64,000 nucleotides of DNA from Ruegeria atlantica (GTDB taxonomy: Bacteria > Pseudomonadota > Alphaproteobacteria > Rhodobacterales > Rhodobacteraceae), in assembly GCF_013032455.1 (NCBI RefSeq), contig NZ_WQCF01000007.1, positions 124,001-188,000 of the forward strand, given 5' to 3'. Position numbers and translations under genes: made by a program. The notes beneath the pieces are model-generated. The model made no database searches, was not told the origin of the DNA, and was given only the letters and a program-made list of their open reading frames with translations. Each line of letters opens with the position of its first letter. Positions within the stretch are counted from its first letter, which is position 1. Of the stretch, positions 1 to 9,217 are shown one piece after another.

Positions 1-828
1 AATCCATGCGATGATTCCAATAATAAGCCGCCTTTGAATCTCGGACGGGAGCAGTTCAAAACCACTACGGTCGATACAGACATCCCCGCCATCCACCACC
101 GCAACCTTGCGCGCGGATTCCTGCGTATAGCGGTCCAATGCCTCACGCGCTTGTGCAAGATTTTCAGCCACACGAGCCAAAGATTGTGCCGAAATGCCAA
201 GAGGTGCCAACCCAGACAGCGCTTCTCGGGCCTTGATCCGATCGAATTTGCTGTCGTGATTCGATGGGTCTTCGATCCAGTCCACATTGCCTGCCGACAG
301 AAAACCCCGCAGAGATTTACGGGTGATCCCCAGCATCGGACGCAGCAAAGTGATCCCGTCACGCTCGCGCATGTAAGGCATACCCGACAGGCCGGTCACG
401 CCTGCAGTTCGGCCAAGCCGCATCAGAACTGTTTCGGCCTGATCGTCCGCCGTATGGCCCAGCGCGATCGCCGTCATCTCGTTGCGCTTTGCCCAATCCG
501 TCAACAACCTATACCGCGCCTGACGAGCCTGATCCTGCAAGTTTCCGGCACCATCCCAGCCCCGCCAAATGAGCGTTTCATGTGGGATTCCCAAAATAGC
601 CGCCTGTTCGGCGACCCATGCAGCCTCGGCTTCGGCTTCAGGGCGCAAGCCGTGATTCACCGTTGCACTGAATAGGGCAACTTGCTCGGACTGCGCGATG
701 TCCTGCAACAAGTGCATCAACGCCACCGAATCTCCGCCCCCGGACACGGCAACCCCTAATCGTTGCGGCAACCGTTCAGGTAACCGCGCACGGATTTCTC
801 TTCGCAGAGTTTCACACTGATCGGTCAA
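1..828 (-). CDS. tilS: tRNA(Ile)-lysidine synthetase, C-terminal part beyond the window
   Basis: TilS modifies the CAU anticodon wobble C of tRNA-Ile to lysidine using ATP and lysine. The N-terminal ATP-pyrophosphatase P-loop SGGGDS is at residues 29-34, followed by VALMH. Only about 276 codons lie in the window, so the C-terminal domains are cut off by the left edge. The start is taken as TTG at 828, because the TGA of the upstream cpoB overlaps it as TTGA and the reading frame is open from there through the P-loop. It is the last gene of the tol-pal run visible here. The family call is secure from the P-loop and context; the TTG start is inferred. Confidence 0.85.
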   Translation of the reverse strand, partial: MTDQCETLRREIRARLPERLPQRLGVAVSGGGDSVALMHLLQDIAQSEQVALFSATVNHGLRPEAEAEAAWVAEQAAILGIPHETLIWRGWDGAGNLQDQARQARYRLLTDWAKRNEMTAIALGHTADDQAETVLMRLGRTAGVTGLSGMPYMRERDGITLLRPMLGITRKSLRGFLSAGNVDWIEDPSNHDSKFDRIKAREALSGLAPLGISAQSLARVAENLAQAREALDRYTQESARKVAVVDGGDVCIDRSGFELLPSEIQRRLIIGIIAWI

Positions 829-1649
829 GAACAGCCCAACGACGCCATTTCTTGTGTGGCGGCGGATACAACGGTCGAGGACGGGAAACGCACGCCAACC
901 TCGGACAATGTAATACAGGCCTGATCGGTTTGGCCCAAGCGACCTAAAGCAGCGCCCAGTTCAAACAGAGCTTCTGGGGCAAATGCGCCTTCGGAATCAC
1001 CCGTAAAGCTGGCCAGAAATGCCCGAGCAGCCTCTCGCGTGTCGCCCAGACCTTCCAGAGCTTGCCCGCGTTTCAGGTGGGCCTCGGGCGCCAGTGGGCT
1101 GCCGGGGTACGACGAATCAAATTGTGCGAACTGATCCGCAGCCACCTGAAAATTCCCCTCGGCCAAAGCTTGCGAAGCGGTATCGAAATCGGCGCGTTCA
1201 CCAATCGCCAGCTCCCCCTGCTCCGAGACGTTCGGCGTGGTTGGGGTCGCAGGTGCGGCAGCCGTAATTTCGGTATTGCCGCCCAAAGTCGACGTCTCGC
1301 CCAGCGTACTCAGATCGCCACCTTCCAGTTCGACCAGTCGGAATTCCAAATCCCCGATCCGGTTGGTGCCGTCTGTCACGACATTCTGCACGCGCTGGTT
1401 CAGCTGTTCAGTCTGACGCGTCAAGCGCTGCAATTCGGCCTCAATCGCATCCACACGCTCCAGAATAGAGCTGCCAGACAGGTTCGGGGCCGGAGAACCG
1501 GTTGTCGAAAACTCACGCTTGAGGCGCTGAATTTCCACATGCAGAACCGTCAGCTCCTGCCGGATATCCGCCAGAGTCTGCTGATCCTGTGCTTGTGCCA
1601 TACCGGCGGTCGAAATCACTGCGGCCAGAACCCATCCTGCAATTCTCAT
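825..1649 (-). CDS. cpoB: Cell division coordinator CpoB (Tol-Pal accessory protein YbgF)
   Basis: This 274-residue periplasmic protein has a Sec signal peptide ending near residue 20 (AQAQ). A heptad-rich N-terminal coiled coil (about residues 23-110) follows, of the type that trimerises YbgF. After an A/T/P-rich linker come TPR-like helices from about residue 155 to the end (FDTASQALAEGNFQVAADQF and similar units). In characterised species CpoB links Tol function to peptidoglycan synthesis at the septum. It starts 4 bases after pal stops and its own stop overlaps the tilS start, so all three are probably co-transcribed. The family assignment is firm from domain order and gene position. Confidence 0.93.
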   Translation of the reverse strand: MRIAGWVLAAVISTAGMAQAQDQQTLADIRQELTVLHVEIQRLKREFSTTGSPAPNLSGSSILERVDAIEAELQRLTRQTEQLNQRVQNVVTDGTNRIGDLEFRLVELEGGDLSTLGETSTLGGNTEITAAAPATPTTPNVSEQGELAIGERADFDTASQALAEGNFQVAADQFAQFDSSYPGSPLAPEAHLKRGQALEGLGDTREAARAFLASFTGDSEGAFAPEALFELGAALGRLGQTDQACITLSEVGVRFPSSTVVSAATQEMASLGCS

Positions 1650-1653
1650 CGTC

Positions 1654-2163
1654 TTACCCCAAGGTTGAACCGGTCAGCACCGTCACCGCGCGACGGTTTT
1701 TGGAATAGCAATCCTCGGTGCTGCAAATCTCGATCGGGCGTTCTTTACCATAGCTTACGGTCGTCAGACGGTTGCCCGCCACGCCGCGCGAAATCAGGTA
1801 TTCGCGGGCCGCATTTGCCCGGCGCGCACCCAGAGCGAGGTTGTATTCACGTGTGCCCTGCTCATCCGCGTGACCTTCGATGGTGGCCACGTAATCCGGG
1901 TTAGCCAGCAGCCAATCGGCCTGTCCTTGCAGGACTGTCTGTGCTTGCGGTGTCAGGGTCGACTGATCCACCGAAAACAGCACCCTGTCGCCAATGGTTT
2001 GCTGGAAATATGCTGGCGAGCGCGGGTCACTGGGCGAGCCCAGAGCTATGGATCCGTTCGCCCCGTTGCCAAAACCGCCGCCAAGCGCCGACGGATCGTT
2101 ATTAGTACAGGCGGCGATGACACTTAGCGCGCCCAAAGCGATGACTTTGCTCAATACGTTCAT
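1654..2163 (-). CDS. pal: Peptidoglycan-associated lipoprotein Pal
   Basis: This 169-residue outer-membrane lipoprotein has a signal peptide with a lipobox (VIAAC, Cys at residue 19), so the mature protein should be lipidated. The C-terminal OmpA-like domain contains the peptidoglycan-binding signature around IEGHADEQGTREYN and ends with conserved Cys residues. Pal tethers the outer membrane to peptidoglycan and is the partner of TolB. The 88 bases between tolB and pal hold no gene and may carry an internal promoter; a TTCACA hexamer lies there but no convincing -10 box. Confidence 0.97.
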   Translation of the reverse strand: MNVLSKVIALGALSVIAACTNNDPSALGGGFGNGANGSIALGSPSDPRSPAYFQQTIGDRVLFSVDQSTLTPQAQTVLQGQADWLLANPDYVATIEGHADEQGTREYNLALGARRANAAREYLISRGVAGNRLTTVSYGKERPIEICSTEDCYSKNRRAVTVLTGSTLG

Positions 2164-2251
2164 TTCAGGTGCCTCGTTGTTTTATCGATTTATTGCCGCC
2201 TCTCTATCACAGTGCAGGATTTTTGTGAACTTTTCCAAGCCCCTGCCCCGA

Positions 2252-3571
2252 TCAATTCTGCAATGGTCCCCAAGAAGGATCGCTTCCGCCATCCGGAGTG
2301 CGCACCGGGCGCAAGTTCCGACCCGAGATATCCACCGAATACAGCGTAGCCCGCCCGCTTGCACCCTGCGTTTCGCGGGTAAACATGATGACCCGGCCAT
2401 TGGGTGACCAAGTCGGCCCTTCATCCAGGAAAGATGAGGTCAGCAGCCGTTCCTCGCTGCCATCAACGCGCATGACGCCGATATGGAACCGTCCTTTGTT
2501 TTGCTTGGTGAACGCAACCAGATCGCCACGCGGCGACCAGACCGGAGTGCCATAGCGACCTTGGCCGAAGCTGATACGGGTCGCCTCTCCACCGTTGGCA
2601 GGCATGATATACAGTTGCGGCGTACCCGAGCGGTCGCTTTCAAAAACGATTTGCGAGCCGTCCGGCGAATAACTGGGGGCTGTTTCAATCGCGGGGGTGT
2701 TGGTCAGGCGTACGCTCTGACCCGAGGCCAGATCCATCTTCCAAAGATCGGTATTACCGCCCTGAATCAACGAGTACACGATCGAACGGCCATCCGGTGA
2801 GAAGCGCGGCGAAAAGCTCATCGTGCCGCCTTGTGTGTTCAACTCAGTCCGTTTGACGCGATCAATATCCAGAACATAAATACGCGGCTGACCACTTTCG
2901 TAACTGGTATAAAGCAACCGGTCACCCGTCGATGAAAAGCGCGGTGCCAGAACGATGGCCGAACTGTCGGTCAGGTACTGCACGTTGGCACCGTCGTAAT
3001 CCATAATCGCCAAACGTTTCTGACGCTGATCCTTGGGGCCGCTTTCCGATACAAACGCGACGCGGCTGTCGAAATATGCACCCTCACCCGTGATCCGGCT
3101 ATAGACCTGATCAGCCACCTTATGCGCCATGCGCCGCCAACCATCGGTCGTACCCGCAAATTGCAGACCATTGCCCAGTTCCTGGCCTGAGAACACATCC
3201 CACACCCTGAACCGCACAGTCAGGCGGTTGCCCGAGACGTTGACGGCCCCGGTTACCAGCGCATCGGCATTGATGGCTTTCCAGTCTGCGAATTGTATCG
3301 GAGCATCGAAACTACTGACCCGACTGATGAACGCGTCCGAAGAAATTTCGCGGAACAGGCCGGTTCCGGTCAGATCCGCCGCTACAACACGAGAGATGTC
3401 ATTTGCGTATTGTGCTGCCGCCGCTCCGTCAGGCACGAAATTCGGCACCGCAAAGGGCAAGGGCTCGATGATCCCCTGATCCAGTTCCAGACGCAGCGGT
3501 CCGCTCTGGGCGTATACCGGCGCTGCCATGATCGTCAGGCCAAGCAACAGACTGGTCAGAAATCTCATCAT
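2252..3571 (-). CDS. tolB: Tol-Pal system beta-propeller protein TolB
   Basis: This 439-residue periplasmic protein has a signal peptide (cleavage near PVYAQ, residue 22). An N-terminal TolB domain precedes a six-bladed WD40-like propeller, recognisable from repeated units such as [24 protein letters not shown] and [11 protein letters not shown]. TolB shuttles between Pal and TolA during cell constriction. The ATG overlaps the tolA stop in an ATGA, indicating translational coupling. The length is typical of the family. Confidence 0.97.
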   Translation of the reverse strand: MMRFLTSLLLGLTIMAAPVYAQSGPLRLELDQGIIEPLPFAVPNFVPDGAAAAQYANDISRVVAADLTGTGLFREISSDAFISRVSSFDAPIQFADWKAINADALVTGAVNVSGNRLTVRFRVWDVFSGQELGNGLQFAGTTDGWRRMAHKVADQVYSRITGEGAYFDSRVAFVSESGPKDQRQKRLAIMDYDGANVQYLTDSSAIVLAPRFSSTGDRLLYTSYESGQPRIYVLDIDRVKRTELNTQGGTMSFSPRFSPDGRSIVYSLIQGGNTDLWKMDLASGQSVRLTNTPAIETAPSYSPDGSQIVFESDRSGTPQLYIMPANGGEATRISFGQGRYGTPVWSPRGDLVAFTKQNKGRFHIGVMRVDGSEERLLTSSFLDEGPTWSPNGRVIMFTRETQGASGRATLYSVDISGRNLRPVRTPDGGSDPSWGPLQN

Positions 3572-4665
3572 TTGATCCGCATCCTCTCGGGATTGAATGT
3601 AATCTCAATATCCTGCCACTGATCGTATTTGTCAGCAGGCAGGTCATATCCTTTGGCCCCACAGCGCAAAATTGCCCGTCGTGCAGCCTCATACGCTTGT
3701 TTTGCAGACGCAGCCGTGCCGCCAGAGCTGTCAATCATGCGTAAACTGCCCCCGACCACCTTGCCGTCAGGGCTCAGCGAAAAGCCCACGACAACGACCG
3801 TTTGCAGCGCATCCGTGGACAGGGAGCCGACGTTCCAGCACTGCGAAACCGCCAGACGCATCGCGTCTTTTTCGCCGCTGGTCAGCGGAGGACCAGAGGG
3901 TTCGCTTCCCTGCCCCAATGCTTCGGCCAACGCATCGTCAATGGAAGTATCCGCAGGCGCAGGTTCCGACGGGGTGGGCTCGTCAGCTTCGGCAACCTCG
4001 GGCTGCGCTGGGGGCGCCGGACGGTTTGGGCGCACCCGTGGCCGCGGAGAGGTTCGCGGGGCATTCTCCTTGGTCTCTTCGGCCTCGGTCACGATCTCGT
4101 CCGTGGCCTCTTCTGGTGCGGTCTGGTCCTGCTGCTCCTGTTGGGTCTCGGCACCTTCATCCAGAGACACTGCTGGTGTCTCAATATCATCCGGTTGCGC
4201 CTCTGGCGGTGGCGGGGCTACGGGCTCGGGCGCAACCTTGTCAGCCGCGCGCGGTTGCGCCTCGGGGCCTGGTGGCACGGGCAATATCTCGGTCACCGGT
4301 TCCGGTTGATCCAGGATTGGTGGCTCCTCGACCACTTCCGGTTCGGGGGGGGGCTCGATCGGTTCCGGTACGGGATCGGGTTCGGGTTCCGGCGGCGCAG
4401 CAACTTCGGGAGGGGTCAGTTCTTCATCTACTGTCTCGGGCGGGGCCACCTGTTCTTCAGGCGTTTCAGGCGGTTGCAACGCGGTGGGGGTCAGCACCTC
4501 GGGCGCATCGCGCTGTGCGGTCATTGCGGCAAACTGCTCAACCGAAACCACCGACACCTCCTGTACTGCCATAGGCAAGGGTTCCGACCGGAATGTACCG
4601 CCGAAAAAAGCCCATCCGATCAAAGTGACATGGGCAATCGCCGAGATCTTGGTGCCGGTATCCAC
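3568..4665 (-). CDS. tolA: TolA, inner-membrane anchor with Pro/Glu-rich periplasmic arm
   Basis: This 365-residue protein has one N-terminal membrane helix (about residues 8-24). A long low-complexity region rich in proline, glutamate and valine runs from about residue 55 to 250 ([12 protein letters not shown] and similar). The C-terminal domain, about residues 265-365, carries CWNVGSLS and a Cys near the end, the usual TolA C-terminal fold. TolA transmits the proton-motive energy of TolQR to the outer membrane. The start codon is GTG at 4665, 9 bases after the tolR stop and behind a TGAGG ribosome site. The arm differs from the Ala/Lys-rich helix of enterobacterial TolA, so the symbol rests mainly on operon position and the C-terminal domain. 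Confidence 0.92.
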   Translation of the reverse strand: MDTGTKISAIAHVTLIGWAFFGGTFRSEPLPMAVQEVSVVSVEQFAAMTAQRDAPEVLTPTALQPPETPEEQVAPPETVDEELTPPEVAAPPEPEPDPVPEPIEPPPEPEVVEEPPILDQPEPVTEILPVPPGPEAQPRAADKVAPEPVAPPPPEAQPDDIETPAVSLDEGAETQQEQQDQTAPEEATDEIVTEAEETKENAPRTSPRPRVRPNRPAPPAQPEVAEADEPTPSEPAPADTSIDDALAEALGQGSEPSGPPLTSGEKDAMRLAVSQCWNVGSLSTDALQTVVVVGFSLSPDGKVVGGSLRMIDSSGGTAASAKQAYEAARRAILRCGAKGYDLPADKYDQWQDIEITFNPERMRIK

Positions 4666-4674
4666 CGCGCGGCC

Positions 4675-5151
4675 TCACTCTCCACCTTCGTCCAGGGTCG
4701 GCCCGCCGGTATCGGTCACAAGGCCCACATTGGAAAACCCACCCGCATTCAACGCACCCATGACCTGCATCACCTGCGCATAAGGAATTGCACCATCGGC
4801 TCGCAGGAACACACGGTCACTGCTGCGTTCTGATGCGATGGCTCGCAGTTTTCCAATCAACTCTTCGCGCTGAACGTCCGTAGTCTGAATCTGGACAAGC
4901 CCATCTGCAGTCAGCGTAACGGTCAAAGGCTCTTCGTTATCACCGGGCAGCGCACTGGCGGCTGTCTTGGGCAGGTCCACCGGCACACCGACTGTCAGCA
5001 ACGGCGCCGCCACCATGAAAATGATCAGTAGCACCAACATGACATCCACAAACGGGGTCACGTTAATCTCAGCCATCGGCTGAGCACGCCCACGACGTCG
5101 CCCGCGTCTACGTCCGTTTCCGTTCGAGGATTGCTGAACCGCCGCGCCCAT
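4675..5151 (-). CDS. tolR: TolR, ExbD/TolR family proton-channel subunit
   Basis: The 158-residue product has a basic N-terminal tail (RRRGRRRGR), one membrane helix with the family motif NVTPFVDVMLVLLIIFMV containing the conserved proton-path Asp, and a periplasmic ExbD-like domain. ATG 5151 is preferred over an in-frame start at 5229, because the longer form would overlap tolQ by about 77 bases and adds a sequence unlike the family. With this start the gap to tolQ is one base. It forms the TolQR motor. Confidence 0.96.
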   Translation of the reverse strand: MGAAVQQSSNGNGRRRGRRRGRAQPMAEINVTPFVDVMLVLLIIFMVAAPLLTVGVPVDLPKTAASALPGDNEEPLTVTLTADGLVQIQTTDVQREELIGKLRAIASERSSDRVFLRADGAIPYAQVMQVMGALNAGGFSNVGLVTDTGGPTLDEGGE

Positions 5152-5152
5152 A

Positions 5153-5848
5153 TCAGCTATCCAACTGCCGTGACAGGATGGTGGCAAATTCGTCGGCAAA
5201 TGCTTCGTAGCCACCAACGATCCGGTCACTGTCCGCGCTAAGCTTGTTGTAGAAAATCACGGCCGGGATCGCGGCCAGCAGGCCCAGACCCGTGGCCAAC
5301 AGTGCCTCGGCAATACCCGGTGCAACAACAGCCAGATTAGTATTCTGTTGCTCGGCAATCTCGATGAAAGCATTCATGATGCCCCAAACGGTGCCAAACA
5401 GGCCGATAAAGGGTGCGGTCGAACCTACCGTAGCCAGAATGGGCAGACCCTTCTGCAACGTCTCGGCTTCTTTGGCGATGGCCACATCCATCGAGCGATC
5501 AATCCGCGCCGTCGCACCTGCGATCAATCCGCCATCGGTGCGGTGTGAGCGGCGCCATTCGATCATACCCGCCGCAAAAATCTTCTCCGAACTGCCATCA
5601 GGCTGCGTTCCGATCTGCTCGAACAACTCATCCAAAGGGTTGCCAGACCAGAAACTTTCATCAAATACCTGCGCCTCACTTCGTGCAGCGCGGTAGTTGA
5701 TCAGCTTTTGAATGATAATCGCCCAGGACCATATCGATGCGCCGACCAGCATCAGCATCACCAGTTTGACGATAAATGTCGCGCGGGCATACAGCCCCCA
5801 CATGGAGAAATCGATCTCCTGCGCCAGCGCCAGCGTTTCAGCTTCCAT
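5153..5848 (-). CDS. tolQ: TolQ, MotA/TolQ/ExbB proton-channel protein
   Basis: This 231-residue protein has three membrane helices (about residues 18-40, 140-160 and 175-195). The conserved segment around GSTAPFIGLFGTVWGIM leads into the second helix, as in the family. It forms the pentameric stator that drives TolA together with TolR. It is the first gene of the tolQRAB-pal-cpoB run; 106 bases separate it from ybgC, so a promoter could lie there. Confidence 0.97.
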   Translation of the reverse strand: MEAETLALAQEIDFSMWGLYARATFIVKLVMLMLVGASIWSWAIIIQKLINYRAARSEAQVFDESFWSGNPLDELFEQIGTQPDGSSEKIFAAGMIEWRRSHRTDGGLIAGATARIDRSMDVAIAKEAETLQKGLPILATVGSTAPFIGLFGTVWGIMNAFIEIAEQQNTNLAVVAPGIAEALLATGLGLLAAIPAVIFYNKLSADSDRIVGGYEAFADEFATILSRQLDS

Positions 5849-5954
5849 GAACCTGCTCTTTGTTATTGCCTGACAGCCATTTGGCCTTGTTTTGCCAAAC
5901 GCTAACGCAGTTGGTGATGAAATGCCAACAGAACCACCCTGGCTGAGCGATTTG

Positions 5955-6338
5955 TTACATCAATGCGCGAATCTCTGCCGGAAGCCGGATCGGTTTGCCG
6001 TCTTTGTTGATACATACGGCGGTCACGGTGGCGCGGAAAACCTCGGTCTCACCCCGCCGGACAAGCTGCAACATGGTCAGGCGCACACCCGAAATCGAGA
6101 CCATCTCGGTTTCAACAATCAACTCATCATCGAATTTGGCAGGCGACAGGTAATCCGCTTCAATCCGGCGCACAACCCAGACGATCCCCTGCTCGCGCAT
6201 CGCGTTCTGATCATTGCCGATATTGCGCACCCAGTCCGATCGCGCCCGTTCGATAAAGCGCAGGTAGTTGGCGTGATAAACCACACCGCCCATATCGGTG
6301 TCTTCGTAATAGACGCGAATGGGAAAGACATGCTTCAT
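5955..6338 (-). CDS. ybgC: Tol-Pal-associated acyl-CoA thioesterase YbgC
   Basis: This 127-residue single hot-dog-fold thioesterase of the 4HBT family carries the signature YEDTDMGGVVYHANYLRF, with the catalytic Asp at about residue 13. YbgC hydrolyses short-chain acyl-CoA or acts with phospholipid synthesis, and is commonly encoded at the head of the tol-pal operon. Its ATG overlaps the stop of the upstream unknown gene as ATGA. Confidence 0.94.
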   Translation of the reverse strand: MKHVFPIRVYYEDTDMGGVVYHANYLRFIERARSDWVRNIGNDQNAMREQGIVWVVRRIEADYLSPAKFDDELIVETEMVSISGVRLTMLQLVRRGETEVFRATVTAVCINKDGKPIRLPAEIRALM

Positions 6339-6958
6339 TGCGGCTGCTCCAGACGGGCAAACAAGCGCAACGCATGAGACGAATCCTGCGCCACCCCCGG
6401 CAGAACCGGGTCATAGGCGGCGCGGATCAGCCCGGCAATGTCAGGGCGCAGAATTGTCGTCTCAGCGGCCACGGCCAGCGGCGATTGCGTGCGAAAGGCC
6501 GCGTCGGACCACAGCAGGATAGTCTGCACCACCTGCCCCAGCGCCAATGTTTCAGCGGGAATTTTTGACAGCTCTTTATCCATCTTAAGAAATACGAAAG
6601 CCGCGCGGATGGCTCCGTCCTCCTCGAATCGGAAAATGCGATATTGATTGGCCCCGCCTTTTTCCAGACGTTCGACCAACGGAGCCAGATCGGGGATCAG
6701 CCGGTCGAGGTCGGGAACCTCCAGCAGCTCTTGCCAGTCCCGAAAGAAAAACACCATGCAGTTTGCACCCAGTTCTGGGTCCGTCTCGGCCATCTTGTGC
6801 CCGGCCAGAGCCACAACCGCCTCGAACGCGCCTTTGACAGTGGCCAGAGTTTCATCCTCAACGCCAAAGACGATGGGAACGATGGGCCGCCCCCAGCGCG
6901 CAAACAGAAACTCTCCGCTTTCCCGCGTAAAAAGTGCTTCGATTTCGTTCGGAGTCAC
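6335..6958 (-). CDS. Conserved hypothetical protein between ruvB and ybgC
   Basis: This 207-residue soluble protein has no signal peptide or membrane helix. It has a mixed alpha/beta composition with hydrophobic strands such as GRPIVPIVFGV and CMVFFFRDW, and a C-terminal helix with a run of aliphatic residues. I do not recognise a named domain. The start is GTG at 6958. The 3' end overlaps ybgC by 4 bases, so it is likely translated together with ybgC and the tol genes. Coding is supported by the tight packing and by normal codon use. Confidence 0.8.
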   Translation of the reverse strand: MTPNEIEALFTRESGEFLFARWGRPIVPIVFGVEDETLATVKGAFEAVVALAGHKMAETDPELGANCMVFFFRDWQELLEVPDLDRLIPDLAPLVERLEKGGANQYRIFRFEEDGAIRAAFVFLKMDKELSKIPAETLALGQVVQTILLWSDAAFRTQSPLAVAAETTILRPDIAGLIRAAYDPVLPGVAQDSSHALRLFARLEQPQ

Positions 6959-6966
6959 GCGCAGCC

Positions 6967-6988
6967 CTTCATCTTTTCCAAAATACTC
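6967..6988. repeat. Possible half of a REP-like element between ruvB and the next gene
   Basis: Read on the minus strand this is GAGTATTTTGGAAAAGATGA followed by AG. It resembles one arm of the larger palindrome at 54912-54966 (GATATTTCTGGCCAGATGAA), matching at the ATATTT-like and AGATGAAG ends. No second arm is seen nearby. The relation is inferred from similarity only. Confidence 0.35.
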
Positions 6989-7021
6989 TTGCCGAAGGCA
7001 TAGATTTTCTGTCGCGCCGCT

Positions 7022-8041
7022 TCAACCGAACAGATCGTTTTGCCCCCGAGGTGCGGCCATTCCCAAGTGCGCCCACGCCTTCTGGGCCAGCATACGTCCG
7101 CGCGGGGTGCGCTGGATCAAACCTTGCTGCAACAGATAAGGCTCAATCACCTCTTCCAACGAGTCGCGGCTTTCCGACAGGGCCGCCGACAGGGTCTCGA
7201 TCCCCACCGGCCCGCCAGCATAGTTTTCGGCAATCAACTTCAGATATCGCCGATCCGCGCCGTCCAGCCCCAGGTTGTCCACGCCCAGCCGGGTCAGCGC
7301 GCCATCAGCCAGTTCACGGGTGATCCGCCCGTCGCCTTCAACAATGGCAAAATCCACCACCCGGCGCAGCAACCGCCCCGCGATCCGAGGCGTCCCGCGA
7401 GAACGGCGCGCGATCTCTCGCGCGCCCTCGTCATCAGCCGGTGCGCCCAGCTTGCGCGCGTTGCGGGTGACGATTTCATGCAGCTCATCTACCGTGTAGA
7501 ACTGCAGCCGTGTAGGAATACCAAACCGGTCACGCAACGGAGTCGTCAACAGCCCCATCCGGGTGGTCGCGCCCACCAGCGTAAAGGGCTGCAGTTCGAT
7601 CCGAACAGTACGTGCGGCTGGGCCTTCGCCAATCACCAAATCCAGTTCGAAATCTTCCATCGCCGGGTAAAGCACCTCTTCAACTGCCGGGTTCAGACGG
7701 TGAATTTCGTCGATGAACAGAACATCGCGCGATTCCAGATTTGTCAGGATCGCCGCCAGATCACCTGCTTTGGCCAACACCGGGCCAGAGGTCATGCGGA
7801 AATTCACCCCCAACTCACGCGCCATGATCTGCGCCAACGTGGTCTTACCCAAACCCGGAGGGCCGTGGAACAGCGTGTGGTCCATCGCCTCGCCCCGCTG
7901 GCGGGCGGATTGGATAAAAATACGCAGGTTCGCGCGGGCCTCGGCCTGACCGATGAATTCGTCCAGCCCCTGCGGGCGCAGGGCGCGATCATTGTCCTCG
8001 GGCATCGGCTCGGGGCGTAGGGTGGGGTCGGCGTCTACCAT
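7022..8041 (-). CDS. ruvB: Holliday junction branch-migration DNA helicase RuvB
   Basis: This 339-residue AAA+ ATPase has Walker A GPPGLGKT (about residues 59-66), Walker B LFIDEIH, and sensor 1 around GATTRMGLL. The C-terminal winged helix ends in LIQRTPRGR. Hexameric RuvB rings pull DNA through the RuvA-bound junction. Its ATG lies 4 bases after the ruvA stop, within the ruvC-ruvA-ruvB operon. Confidence 0.98.
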   Translation of the reverse strand: MVDADPTLRPEPMPEDNDRALRPQGLDEFIGQAEARANLRIFIQSARQRGEAMDHTLFHGPPGLGKTTLAQIMARELGVNFRMTSGPVLAKAGDLAAILTNLESRDVLFIDEIHRLNPAVEEVLYPAMEDFELDLVIGEGPAARTVRIELQPFTLVGATTRMGLLTTPLRDRFGIPTRLQFYTVDELHEIVTRNARKLGAPADDEGAREIARRSRGTPRIAGRLLRRVVDFAIVEGDGRITRELADGALTRLGVDNLGLDGADRRYLKLIAENYAGGPVGIETLSAALSESRDSLEEVIEPYLLQQGLIQRTPRGRMLAQKAWAHLGMAAPRGQNDLFG

Positions 8042-8045
8042 TCAT

Positions 8046-8723
8046 TCACCCCTTCGGAGCAAGCAATTTCAAAGCGGCACGGATCAGTTCGGCCTCGCCC
8101 GCGTCAGGCATGTTGGCTGCTGCTTCGGCCACGGCCGAGGCCGCCTCGGACGGGCCATAGCCCAGATTGCCAAGCGCCGACAATGCGCCAGCCGACGCAG
8201 CTGCCGCGCCGGATGCCGGTTTAACCGCCCGCGTGGGCGCTGGTATCGGCTGAGCCAGTTCCACGACCTCAAGCTCAGGGCCGTCCATCGCCTCGGTCAC
8301 GGTGCCGCCCATGGCCATCACGCCCGGTGCCTTGTCCTTGAGGTCCAGCACAATGCGCTGAGCCGTCTTCGGCCCAACTCCCTTGGCCGCCTTGACCGCA
8401 CCCCAATCGCCCAGAGCAATGGCCCTGCTGACCCCATCCGGCCCCAGCGCAGATAGAATAGCCAGCGAAACTTTGGCCCCAACCCCCTGAACCGAGCACA
8501 ATAGGCGATGCCATTCCTTCTCGACCAACGACAGGAAACCATAGAGCTGCATAAGGTCCTCACGGACGACCATGTCGGTATAGATAGAGACCGCCTCGCC
8601 CACACCGGGCAGCGCCGCCATCGTCCGGTCCGAGCAATAGACGATGTAACCCACGCCGCGTACGTCGATCAGCACGTGATCCGCCGCGCGATAATCCAGC
8701 CGCCCTGTCAGCTTACCAATCAT
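8046..8723 (-). CDS. ruvA: Holliday junction DNA helicase subunit RuvA
   Basis: This 225-residue protein starts [11 protein letters not shown], the canonical RuvA N-terminus, so ATG 8723 is chosen over an upstream in-frame start at 8825. It has the OB-fold domain I, the tetramer-core helix-hairpin-helix region ([16 protein letters not shown] and [16 protein letters not shown]), an acidic/alanine-rich linker, and the RuvB-binding UBA-like domain III ([18 protein letters not shown]). It overlaps ruvC by ATGA. Confidence 0.97.
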   Translation of the reverse strand: MIGKLTGRLDYRAADHVLIDVRGVGYIVYCSDRTMAALPGVGEAVSIYTDMVVREDLMQLYGFLSLVEKEWHRLLCSVQGVGAKVSLAILSALGPDGVSRAIALGDWGAVKAAKGVGPKTAQRIVLDLKDKAPGVMAMGGTVTEAMDGPELEVVELAQPIPAPTRAVKPASGAAAASAGALSALGNLGYGPSEAASAVAEAAANMPDAGEAELIRAALKLLAPKG

Positions 8724-9217
8724 GCCCGCACCTCTTTCATCCGCGCCTGTGGCGCTGCGCCGTAATACGAGTGGCAGATGGCAATAGCCAGCGCATCCGC
8801 CGCATCGGCCCCTTTGGGCTGGCAACCCGGTAATTGCAGCTTGACCATGTGCAGGACCTGCTCTTTCTCGGCGTGGCCTACGCCCACCACAGTTTTTTTA
8901 ACCCGGTTGGGCGCATACTCCCCCACCGGCAACCCGGCCTGTGCAAGTGTCAGCAGCGCCACGCCCCTCGCCTGACCCAGCTTCAATGTCCCCGCCCCAT
9001 CCTTGTTGACAAACGTCTGTTCGATGGCGGCCTGATCAGGCTGATGTTCGGCAATGACCTCGACGATCTGGTTATGCAACGACAACAACCGCTCACCAAG
9101 ATCGTCCCCGTCTGACTTGCACAACCCGTTGGCAACGTGGCTCAAACGGCTGCCATGCGATTCGATGACGCCCCATCCCAGGGTTCTAAGCCCCGGATCA
9201 ATGCCCAAAATACGCAT
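8720..9217 (-). CDS. ruvC: Crossover junction endodeoxyribonuclease RuvC
   Basis: This 165-residue RNase H-fold resolvase starts [17 protein letters not shown] with the first catalytic Asp at residue 7. The second acidic site is in [11 protein letters not shown], and the C-terminal acidic pair in [14 protein letters not shown]. It is the first gene of ruvCAB; the 333 bases upstream separate it from a divergent DUF1127 gene. Confidence 0.98.
   Translation of the reverse strand: MRILGIDPGLRTLGWGVIESHGSRLSHVANGLCKSDGDDLGERLLSLHNQIVEVIAEHQPDQAAIEQTFVNKDGAGTLKLGQARGVALLTLAQAGLPVGEYAPNRVKKTVVGVGHAEKEQVLHMVKLQLPGCQPKGADAADALAIAICHSYYGAAPQARMKEVRA

Noticed and set aside
4100-4480. Repetitive DNA in tolA resembling an array
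   Set aside because: It encodes a low-complexity Pro/Glu arm. There is no regular repeat-spacer order, so it is not a CRISPR.
3802-4833. Plus-strand frame of 343 codons, rich in Gly/Arg/Leu
   Set aside because: It mirrors the Pro/Glu-rich arm of TolA and crosses the tolA-tolR junction.
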